Part shown: in pieces, positions 7,713-14,496 of the stretch | Layout: every line of letters starts with the position of its first letter | How positions within the stretch are numbered: the stretch's first letter is position 1 | From: an uncultured Woeseiaceae bacterium | GTDB taxonomy: Bacteria > Pseudomonadota > Gammaproteobacteria > Steroidobacterales > Woeseiaceae | Direction: 5' to 3' | Assembly (NCBI GenBank): GCA_905480215.1 | Contig: CAJQPL010000082.1 | Span: forward strand, 1 to 34,307 | Length of the DNA: 34,307 nucleotides | Notes under the pieces: generated by a model | Told to the model about the DNA's origin: nothing | The model's database searches: none | What the model saw: only the letters and a program-made list of their open reading frames with translations | Translations under genes and position numbers: made by a program

Positions 7713-9374
7713 GTGGAGAAAGTCTGGCTCAAATCCTATCCGGAGGGCATGCCCGCAGAGGTGCCGGAACCACCGTATCGCTCCGTCCGCGAATTATTTG
7801 AGCAGGCTTTTGAGGCATATCCTGAGAATGCGGCTTACACCAACATGGGCAAGACGCTTAGCTACGCCGATCTCGACCGATTGTCGATGCAGTTTGCGTG
7901 CTACCTGCAGGACACCTTAGGTCTAACTCGAGGCGAGCGGGTCGCGATCATGTTGCCGAATGTTCTGCAGTATCCGGTCGCAATGTGCGGCATCTTTCGC
8001 GCGGGCCTTGTCGTCGTTAACGTCAATCCGCTGTATACAGCGAGAGAGCTCGAACATCAGCTAAAGGACTCCGGTGCCAAGTGCATTCTTGTCCTGGAAA
8101 ATTTCGCGCATACGCTCGAAGAGGTCATCGCCGAAACTAATGTGTCGCATGTCGTAACCACGGGCATTGGCGATCTGCTCAGCTGGCCGAAGAGCGTCAT
8201 CACCAATTTTGTTCTTCGCCACATCAAGAAAGCGGTTCCTGCGTACCGATTCGAAAATCAGTTCACGTTCAAACAGGCACTCAAAGCTGGCACTGGAAAA
8301 GTGCTCAATGAGGTCGAACTCGGTTATGCCGATATTGCTTTTCTGCAGTACACCGGTGGCACTACAGGCGTTTCGAGAGGCGCGATGCTCAGTCATCGCA
8401 ACATGGTCTATAACGTGTATCAAAGTATCGTTTGGCAGGCCGATTCCTATGCCGGCGTGCAGCCGATAATAGCGATCACTGCGCTGCCGCTGTACCACAT
8501 CTTTTCGCTGCAAGGGAACTGCCTCACGGTGATGGCCCAGGGCGGCGAGAATATACTCATTACGAATCCGCGAGACTTTGAAGCTTTTGCCAAAGAAATT
8601 GCGAAGGTCGAATTTAATCTCTTTACCAGCGTAAACACGATGTTCGCCGCACTAATGGATACACCGAGTTTTTCCCGTATCGATTTTAGTAACCTGCGAG
8701 TCTGCATAGGTGGCGGTATGGCCGTACAAGCGGCTATCGCCAAAGAGTGGCATGAGAAAACCGGCAATTGGATACTGCAGGGTTATGGCCTGACCGAAAC
8801 CTCACCAGCCGCGATTGTCTGTCGAATAGATGCCGAGTTCACAGGCACAATCGGCTTACCGCTGCCATCAACAGAAGTGATGATTGCCGGCGATGATGGT
8901 AATCCACTAGCCATCGGCGAAATCGGCGAGATATGCATTCGCGGACCACAGGTGATGGAGGGCTACTGGCATCGTCCAGCGGAAACAGCGGAAACCATGC
9001 TGCCGGGCGGCTGGCTACGAACCGGCGATATTGGAAGAATGGATGATGCTGGCTACACCTTCATTGAAGACCGCAAGAAAGACATGATTCTTGTGTCAGG
9101 ATTCAACGTCTATCCGAACGAAATCGAAAACGTCATTGTGGAAATGGAGGGCGTCCTCGAGGCTGCTGCCATCGGTATGCCAGACGAGCGATCGGGCGAG
9201 ATCGTCAAGGCCTTCGTGGTTCGAAAAGACGCCAGCGTCACCGAACAAGACGTGAAAGATCACTGTCGCGAGAACCTCACTAACTACAAGCGACCAAAAT
9301 TCGTCGAGTTCCGTGATGACTTGCCAAAAACCAATGTCGGCAAAATTCTAAGAAGGGCATTACGTGACGAATAA
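7713..9374 (+). CDS. fadD: Long-chain fatty-acid--CoA ligase (FadD-type)
   Basis: A 553-aa ANL-superfamily ligase that activates fatty acids to acyl-CoA through an acyl-adenylate. The AMP/P-loop motif YTGGTTGVSRGAM starts at about residue 213, GYGLTETSP at about 357, and the TGD-containing motif GWLRTGDIGRMDDAG at about 435. The hinge/fatty-acid signature DRKKDMILVSGFNVYPNEIE and the C-terminal catalytic lysine in KTNVGKILRR are present. Length and the IVWQ/PLYHIFSLQGN region fit E. coli FadD. The start is a GTG at 7713 preceded by a strong GAGGGG Shine-Dalgarno; the N-terminus MEKVWLKSYPEGMPAEV matches the family. It overlaps the next gene by 11 bp. Chain-length preference is inferred only. 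Confidence 0.95.
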   Translation: MEKVWLKSYPEGMPAEVPEPPYRSVRELFEQAFEAYPENAAYTNMGKTLSYADLDRLSMQFACYLQDTLGLTRGERVAIMLPNVLQYPVAMCGIFRAGLVVVNVNPLYTARELEHQLKDSGAKCILVLENFAHTLEEVIAETNVSHVVTTGIGDLLSWPKSVITNFVLRHIKKAVPAYRFENQFTFKQALKAGTGKVLNEVELGYADIAFLQYTGGTTGVSRGAMLSHRNMVYNVYQSIVWQADSYAGVQPIIAITALPLYHIFSLQGNCLTVMAQGGENILITNPRDFEAFAKEIAKVEFNLFTSVNTMFAALMDTPSFSRIDFSNLRVCIGGGMAVQAAIAKEWHEKTGNWILQGYGLTETSPAAIVCRIDAEFTGTIGLPLPSTEVMIAGDDGNPLAIGEIGEICIRGPQVMEGYWHRPAETAETMLPGGWLRTGDIGRMDDAGYTFIEDRKKDMILVSGFNVYPNEIENVIVEMEGVLEAAAIGMPDERSGEIVKAFVVRKDASVTEQDVKDHCRENLTNYKRPKFVEFRDDLPKTNVGKILRRALRDE

Positions 9375-9741
9375 AGGCCAGAAATTTCTATCAATACTGC
9401 CGCTGTTACTGCTAGCCGCTGTTGTCAGCGCAGCCGTACCAATGCCACTGGATCCAGTTCGAGTAGCACCACACATCTTTGAACTCGAATTTGAGAACGA
9501 GCGCGTTCGAGTTATCAAACAGACCATTCGTAATGGCGAAACTCAACCGCTTCATGCGCATCCGGATCGGCTGCTGGTTTATTTGCAAACTTGTGCCTGG
9601 CTTGAGAATGACGCCAATGGTAATGAGCAAATGCAGGAGTTTAAATACGGTCAGGTAGTTTGGGCCGATGCTGTGACGCATGGGGGTGAGACTGCGAATG
9701 TTGTGCAAGAGTGTCGGATTTTGCAGATTGAGGTTTTGTGA
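9364..9741 (+). CDS. Small exported cupin-like protein
   Basis: A 125-aa protein with an N-terminal hydrophobic segment ending VVSAAVPMP, a plausible signal peptide cleaved near residue 23. The mature part looks like a single cupin domain: ENERVRVIKQTIRNGETQPLHAHPDRLLVYLQ contains the metal-type HxH pair (His 64 and 66), and a second strand pair GQVVWADAVTHGGETANV contributes another histidine. It starts with GTG at 9364 inside the last codons of the acyl-CoA ligase (11-bp overlap), so translational coupling is likely. No function can be assigned; it resembles uncharacterised periplasmic cupins. Its stop codon lies 8 bp before a long hairpin. Confidence 0.75.
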   Translation: MTNKGQKFLSILPLLLLAAVVSAAVPMPLDPVRVAPHIFELEFENERVRVIKQTIRNGETQPLHAHPDRLLVYLQTCAWLENDANGNEQMQEFKYGQVVWADAVTHGGETANVVQECRILQIEVL

Positions 9742-9749
9742 GCTGTTTC

Positions 9750-9828
9750 GGCGCGTGCCGGGAAATGTTTATCGGAATGGCTCGCTACGCTGCGCTTTAT
9801 TTCCTGTAAACATTTCCCGGCACGCGTC
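9750..9828. repeat. Long hairpin with shared 23-nt loop, copy 1 (between convergent genes)
   Basis: A 20-bp perfect stem (9752-9771 with 9807-9826) is followed inward by a GT wobble (9772/9806), one mismatch (9773/9805) and four pairs (9774-9777 with 9801-9804). It closes on a 23-nt loop at 9778-9800 whose core is GGCTCGCTACGCTGCGC. The hairpin fills the convergent gap between the cupin gene and hemE, ending 3 bp from the hemE stop codon. No strong T-run follows on either strand. It may end transcription in both directions. The loop is identical to that at 23089-23111, while the stem sequence is unrelated. Confidence 0.92.
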
Positions 9829-9829
9829 T

Positions 9830-10885
9830 TTAACGGTGGTACGCGGGACTTAAATCATGCACGGCTTGGACTAGGGCGCCTAGATGTTCCGGGTCGATGT
9901 CTGGGGTTATTCCGTGGCCCAGGTTGAAGACGTGGCCTGGGCCGTCACCGTAGCTCGCCAGGGTATTAGCGACGCCTTCGCGAATCACTTCCGGGCTTTC
10001 TCTTAGCGTTGCCGGATCCAGGTTGCCCTGTAGAGCGACTTTGTCATTTACGTATTCGCGCGCTGTCGCCAAGTCGGTCGTCCAATCGACTCCAAGTGCA
10101 TCGCAGCCGATGTTGGCCAAATCTGATAACAATGGACCTGCGTTCTTTGTGAAGACTATGACGGGTATTTGGCTGCCGTCTTTTTGTCTGGTGAGGCCGT
10201 CAATGATTTTTTCCATGCTGGCCATCGAGAAGCGGCGGAAATCGTCGGGTGGGAGCACAGCGCCCCAGGTATCGAATATTTGTACTGCCTGGGCACCGGC
10301 ATCGATTTGTGCGTTTAGGTAGTGGATGGTGGTCTCGGCCATGATGTTCATCAGGTGGTCGAGAACCTCCGGGGCTTCTGCAGCGAGGCCTTTGATGGTT
10401 GGAAAGTCGCGGTTCGAGCCGCCTTCTACCATGTAGGTTGCTACGGTGAATGGGCTGCCTGCGAAACCGATTAGTGGTACATCACCGTTGAGTTCACGGC
10501 GTACTCGAGCAACTGTTTCGAACACATAGCTGAGTTTCTTCTCGACATCAGGGACGCGCAGGGCCTTGATCGCGGCGGCGTTCTGAACCGGTCTCTCGAA
10601 TTTTGGACCTTCGCCGCTGACGAAGTATAGCCCGAGACCCATCGCATCGGGGATCGTCAGTATGTCGGAGAACAAGATAGCTGCGTCGAGTTTGAAGCGG
10701 CGCAATGGCTGTATCGTGACCTCACAGGCCAGTTCCGGGTTCTGGCACAGGCTCATAAAGTCGCCCGCTTCTGCGCGCAGCGCTCGATACTCGGGAAGAT
10801 AGCGGCCCGCTTGGCGCATGATCCAGACTGGCGTACGTTCTACCGGCTGGCGCAACAGCGCCCGCAGTAACAGGTCATTTTTCAA
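9830..10885 (-). CDS. hemE: Uroporphyrinogen decarboxylase
   Basis: A 351-aa enzyme that decarboxylates uroporphyrinogen III to coproporphyrinogen III in haem synthesis. The signatures [16 protein letters not shown] (about residues 20-35, with the substrate-binding arginines) and [17 protein letters not shown] (about 140) are intact, as are [14 protein letters not shown] with the catalytic Asp and the C-terminal [16 protein letters not shown]. The start is TTG at 10885: the frame upstream reaches the tandem TGA codons at the end of pyrF with no ATG or GTG, AGAGGA lies 9 bases upstream, and [15 protein letters not shown] aligns with the N-terminus of known HemE. It is the last gene of the minus-strand array that starts at pilM, 21 bp after pyrF. 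Confidence 0.97.
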   Translation of the reverse strand: MKNDLLLRALLRQPVERTPVWIMRQAGRYLPEYRALRAEAGDFMSLCQNPELACEVTIQPLRRFKLDAAILFSDILTIPDAMGLGLYFVSGEGPKFERPVQNAAAIKALRVPDVEKKLSYVFETVARVRRELNGDVPLIGFAGSPFTVATYMVEGGSNRDFPTIKGLAAEAPEVLDHLMNIMAETTIHYLNAQIDAGAQAVQIFDTWGAVLPPDDFRRFSMASMEKIIDGLTRQKDGSQIPVIVFTKNAGPLLSDLANIGCDALGVDWTTDLATAREYVNDKVALQGNLDPATLRESPEVIREGVANTLASYGDGPGHVFNLGHGITPDIDPEHLGALVQAVHDLSPAYHR

Positions 10886-10906
10886 CTTATTTTTTCCTCT
10901 GGGTCA

Positions 10907-11623
10907 TCAGCTGTTCACTTGTGTTTCGATTGATGCCTGCATCGCTTCTGCTGCCGCACGTGGGCTCTCAGCATCGCGAATTGGCCGGCCGACTACGATG
11001 TAGTCAGCGCCATTTGAGAAAGCAGTCTCCACTGTCACAACGCGTTTTTGATCGCCCATCGGTTTGTTGTCGACAGGGCGGATGCCAGGCGAAATTACTA
11101 GCAATTTGTTGTCAATATGCTCGCGTAGTTTTGGTACTTCGAGACCGGAAGAAATAACGCCGTCGCAGCCGACCTCCAGCGCCTGGCGTGCACGAGACAA
11201 GACCAGTGCCTCGATATCGCAGTCAAAACCCAGGTCGTCAAGGTCGCCACGATCGAGGCTCGTCAACACCGTAACACCGAGAACCTTGAGGGTATCGCCC
11301 TTATTCTCTGCCGCCGCCTCCATAATAGAGCGATTGCCGTGGACAGTTACAAATGTTGCGCCACGATCTTTGAGTCGGCGTACGGCCGAGCCAACCGTTG
11401 CCGGGATATCGAAAAACTTAAGGTCGCAGAAGACTTTCTTGTCGCGTTTGAGCATCCAGTCGAGCAAATCAAAATACTCGCCGCTCATCATTAACTCGAG
11501 TCCGATCTTGTAGAAGGTCACTGCGTCGCCGAGCTCATCGGCTAACGCCCGTGCGCGATCGCAGTCGGCAACATCCATCGCAAATATCAGGCGGTCCTTA
11601 TTGGGTATGTTCTTGTGCTGCAC
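10907..11623 (-). CDS. pyrF: Orotidine 5'-phosphate decarboxylase
   Basis: A 238-aa enzyme converting OMP to UMP, the last step of de novo pyrimidine synthesis. The catalytic Lys-Asp array is in FCDLKFFDIPATVGSAV (about residues 60-76). The N-terminal LIFAMDVADCDRARAL and the phosphate-binding C-terminus DYIVVGRPIRDAESPRAAAEAM are typical of the PyrF group 1 family. The start is GTG at 11623 with GAGGA seven bases upstream. The gene ends with two consecutive TGA codons (10909-10904). It sits 63 bp after the dGTPase gene and just before hemE, in the same direction. Confidence 0.97.
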   Translation of the reverse strand: MQHKNIPNKDRLIFAMDVADCDRARALADELGDAVTFYKIGLELMMSGEYFDLLDWMLKRDKKVFCDLKFFDIPATVGSAVRRLKDRGATFVTVHGNRSIMEAAAENKGDTLKVLGVTVLTSLDRGDLDDLGFDCDIEALVLSRARQALEVGCDGVISSGLEVPKLREHIDNKLLVISPGIRPVDNKPMGDQKRVVTVETAFSNGADYIVVGRPIRDAESPRAAAEAMQASIETQVNS

Positions 11624-11686
11624 GAAGATTCCTCATGAAATTTGGTGTCATTTGCAGGGTGGGCGGCCTGCCGGTTCCGGATTCTA

Positions 11687-12814
11687 TCAGCCTGTCATGC
11701 TTTCGTGGACTGCGATTGCATATCGATCGGTCATTCCAGCGATATAATCCGCGACCACGCGGGCTCGCTCCGCTCCTGCCGCGCTGGCAGCCGCGCTCGC
11801 AAATTCATCCGGCATAAGACGCTCGTCCGCCATATAGGCTGCAAACAGGTCTTTGACAATCGCCTTGGCGATGCCTGTCATCTCAAGTTTTTGCTCATGG
11901 CTATAAAGATGTTTTTGCAGAAACTTCTTTAACGCAGCGTGTTGCTCGTATACCGCATCAGACATCGATACCAGGGGGGCTGCCGCATTGCGCACATCGT
12001 CAATTGACGCAGGCGCCGCCGCTTCGATACGACGTTGCGTTTCTTCAATCAGGTCACTGACGACCGCGCCAATCATGCGTCGGATAACTTCATAAATAAG
12101 ACGCCGGTCCTCCAGCTCTGGATAGCGCGCTCTAACGACGTCGAATTGATCGGAAAACAAGGACTGTTCTCGTAGCAGATCGAGACTCAACAGACCGGCA
12201 CGGTAACCATCATCCAAATCGTGGTGGTTATAGGCGATGGCATCAGCAATGTTCGCCAGTTGCGCCTCAAGTCCTGCTTGTTTCTTCTCAAGAAAACGCG
12301 CGCCGACATCACCAAGTTCACGAGCGTTGCGTGCCGAGCAATGCTTCAAAATACCTTCTCGTGTTTCAAACATGAGATTGAGACCAGCGAAATCCGCGTA
12401 CTTGCTTTCGAGCTTATCAACCACACGAAGCGACTGCAGATTGTGCTCAAAACCACCGTAATCACGCATACAAGCGTTCAGCGAGTCCTGTCCCGCATGG
12501 CCGAATGGCGTGTGCCCGAGGTCATGTGCCAGGCAAATTGCTTCAATCAGTGGCTCATTGAGCTGCAGAGCAACTGCTACCGTGCGCCCGATCTGCGACA
12601 CTTCAAGCGAATGCGTAAGACGTGTTCGATACATATCACCTTCGTGATTGACGAACACCTGTGTCTTATAAATCAGCCGCCGAAATCCCGTCGAGTGAAT
12701 GATTCGATCACGATCACGCTGGTATTCACCACGATAGGTCGACGGCGCCTCGTAGTATCTGCGCCCGCGGCTGCTTGATTCATGCGCCGCGTAAGGTGCC
12801 AGCACTGCAGTCAT
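11687..12814 (-). CDS. dgt: dGTPase-like HD-domain triphosphohydrolase
   Basis: A 375-aa HD-domain protein of the deoxyguanosinetriphosphate triphosphohydrolase-like family (type 2, shorter than E. coli Dgt). It is expected to hydrolyse dNTPs to deoxynucleoside and triphosphate. HD metal-binding motifs are visible: RTRLTHSLEVSQIGR (about 63-77), the His-Asp pair in AICLAHDLGHTPFGHAG (about 92-108), and YNHHDLDDGYRAG later. The N-terminal segment STYRGEYQRDRDRIIHSTGFRRL is typical. Its ATG overlaps the aroB stop (TAATG at 12816-12812). The link to aroB is gene order only; I see no functional tie to the shikimate pathway. Confidence 0.94.
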   Translation of the reverse strand: MTAVLAPYAAHESSSRGRRYYEAPSTYRGEYQRDRDRIIHSTGFRRLIYKTQVFVNHEGDMYRTRLTHSLEVSQIGRTVAVALQLNEPLIEAICLAHDLGHTPFGHAGQDSLNACMRDYGGFEHNLQSLRVVDKLESKYADFAGLNLMFETREGILKHCSARNARELGDVGARFLEKKQAGLEAQLANIADAIAYNHHDLDDGYRAGLLSLDLLREQSLFSDQFDVVRARYPELEDRRLIYEVIRRMIGAVVSDLIEETQRRIEAAAPASIDDVRNAAAPLVSMSDAVYEQHAALKKFLQKHLYSHEQKLEMTGIAKAIVKDLFAAYMADERLMPDEFASAAASAAGAERARVVADYIAGMTDRYAIAVHESMTG

Positions 12815-13884
12815 TAAGCTGCTGCGCCGATGACGGCCTGCAGTCGTTGCTCATCATAGGATGCCGTGACATAGGCGTCCCCCAATGAATGTAGCAGGAC
12901 GAAACGCAGCTGTTTTTGCGCCACCTTCTTGTCCGTAGCCATCACTCGCATCCAGGTTTCAGCATCGATCTGTGGCGCGGTCACCGGCAGCCCCGCTGCA
13001 TTCAAAAGCGATCTTAGGCGTTGCAATTCAAGCTCATCAATAGCGCTGAGTTCGGCCGCCATAACCATCCCGGCTGCGACAGCTTCGCCATGCAACCATT
13101 CGCCATAGCCCTGACAATGTTCGATCGCATGACCAAAGGTGTGGCCAAAATTCAAGATCGCGCGCCGTCCTGCCTCACGTTCATCATCCGCTACGACTTC
13201 GGCCTTGATTTCGCATGAACGTTGAATTGCGTAAGCCAGTGCAGCAGCATCTTTTTGCAGCAAGGCCTGTATGTTTTCTTCGAGCCACGCGAAAAATTCC
13301 ACGTCGCAAATCGCGCCATACTTGATCACTTCGGCAAGGCCCGCTTTAAGCTCCCTATCAGGCAAAGTTAGGAGCGTGTCTGTATCGATCATCACTAGCT
13401 GTGGCTGATGAAATGCGCCAATCAGATTCTTGCCCAATTCATGATTGACACCGGTTTTTCCGCCCACAGAAGAATCAACTTGCGCAAGTAATGTCGTCGG
13501 TATCTGGATGAAAGCAACGCCACGCATGTAGCAGGCGGCGGCAAAGCCCGTTATGTCGCCGACTACCCCGCCTCCCATAGCAATTATGGTCGTATCCCGC
13601 GCCGCGCGAGTGGCGACCAGGCGGTCGAGAATCAACTGCATGCTGGCAACCGTCTTGTGCGATTCACCGTCTGCAAGATCGATTGTGGTGACTGTCTTGC
13701 CGTCGAGGTTTGGCAAAATCCGGTCGCGATACAGGGGGCTAACATTGCTATCGCTAACAATCAGGCAATCCGGTCCACGGACGAATTCGGCAATATCGAA
13801 GCCGCCGTCCAGCAGGCCGTTGCCAATAATGATGGGATAACTGCGCTCGCCAAGCTCAACGGTAATCTTATGCTGCGTACTCAT
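12814..13884 (-). CDS. aroB: 3-dehydroquinate synthase
   Basis: A 356-aa NAD- and metal-dependent enzyme converting DAHP to 3-dehydroquinate, step two of the shikimate pathway. NAD-binding GGGVVGDITGFAAA (about residues 104-117), IPTTLLAQVDSSVGGKTGVN (about 128-147) and the zinc-ligand region NFGHTFGHAIEHCQGYGEWLHGEAVAAGM (about 245-273) are all intact. It begins with ATG at 13884, 29 bp after aroK, in the standard aroK-aroB order, and its stop overlaps the start of dgt. Confidence 0.98.
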   Translation of the reverse strand: MSTQHKITVELGERSYPIIIGNGLLDGGFDIAEFVRGPDCLIVSDSNVSPLYRDRILPNLDGKTVTTIDLADGESHKTVASMQLILDRLVATRAARDTTIIAMGGGVVGDITGFAAACYMRGVAFIQIPTTLLAQVDSSVGGKTGVNHELGKNLIGAFHQPQLVMIDTDTLLTLPDRELKAGLAEVIKYGAICDVEFFAWLEENIQALLQKDAAALAYAIQRSCEIKAEVVADDEREAGRRAILNFGHTFGHAIEHCQGYGEWLHGEAVAAGMVMAAELSAIDELELQRLRSLLNAAGLPVTAPQIDAETWMRVMATDKKVAQKQLRFVLLHSLGDAYVTASYDEQRLQAVIGAAA

Positions 13885-13913
13885 TGATGTAGATTACATG
13901 AATGTTGGGGCAG

Positions 13914-14426
13914 CTATGAAACCTGCTCGATAATTTCTTCAGCGACAGACTTGACCTTGCGCCCATCGGTTTCCACTATCGCGTCCGCAATTTCGCGGTA
14001 CAAGGGATCTCGAAAGTCCAACAACTCCTGCAGCGTAGCGCGCGGGTCGGAGTTTTGGAGTAACGGCCGATCGCGGCCTTTATGCGTACGCGCGACCTGC
14101 TGGTCAACGCTGGTATACAAATACACCACGAATCCACGGCCGCTGAGATGGCTGCGACTATCGGAATCAATGATCGCGCCGCCGCCTGTTGCGAGAACGA
14201 CTCCGTCCATCTTGCTAAGGGTCTCGATGACAGCCGCCTCGCGCTTGCGAAACCCTGCCTCGCCCTCTTTCTCGAAAATAAACGATATATCGACCCCGGT
14301 GCGAGACTCAATCTCATCATCGCTGTCCACAAAAGACATGTGCAGGGCGCGCGCAACGTAACGCCCGACCGCCGACTTACCTGCACCCATGGGGCCGACA
14401 AGAAATATGTTTTTGGGTTGCTTCAT
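13914..14426 (-). CDS. aroK: Shikimate kinase
   Basis: A 170-aa kinase that phosphorylates shikimate with ATP. The P-loop GPMGAGKSAVGRYVA is at about residues 11-25, the shikimate-binding SDDEIESRTG at about 33, EKEGEAGFRKRE at about 50, the Walker B-like LATGGGAI at about 76, and the lid RDRPLL at about 118. I chose the ATG at 14426 (MKQPKNIFLVGPMGAGKS), which matches AroK N-termini. The longer in-frame ATG at 14456 lies inside the intrinsic terminator that separates the gene from pilQ. That terminator suggests aroK needs read-through from pilQ or a promoter of its own in the short stretch after it. Confidence 0.97.
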   Translation of the reverse strand: MKQPKNIFLVGPMGAGKSAVGRYVARALHMSFVDSDDEIESRTGVDISFIFEKEGEAGFRKREAAVIETLSKMDGVVLATGGGAIIDSDSRSHLSGRGFVVYLYTSVDQQVARTHKGRDRPLLQNSDPRATLQELLDFRDPLYREIADAIVETDGRKVKSVAEEIIEQVS

Positions 14427-14440
14427 AAAAACTTTTATCT

Positions 14441-14475
14441 CGCAAAAGAAAGCCAACCCGAAGGTTGGCTTTACA
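14441..14475 (-). terminator. Rho-independent terminator after pilQ
   Basis: On the minus strand a perfect 10-bp stem AAAGCCAACC/GGTTGGCTTT (arms at 14472-14463 and 14458-14449) closes on a TTCG tetraloop and is followed by CTTTTG. It lies 25 bp after the pilQ stop codon and before aroK, so it should end or attenuate the pilMNOPQ transcript. Confidence 0.9.
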
Positions 14476-14496
14476 GTTTAACTGAGAATTAGCAGC

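Noticed and set aside
9750-9828. Standard Rho-independent terminator
   Set aside because: No T-run follows the stem on either strand, and stem plus loop are much longer than typical; kept as a repeat with a possible termination role.
12221-12778. 185-aa plus-strand open frame
   Set aside because: It is antisense to the dGTPase gene whose HD motifs are intact; no recognisable domain.
14427-14456. Longer aroK start at 14456
   Set aside because: The extra codons lie inside the pilQ terminator stem and the family N-terminus begins at 14426.
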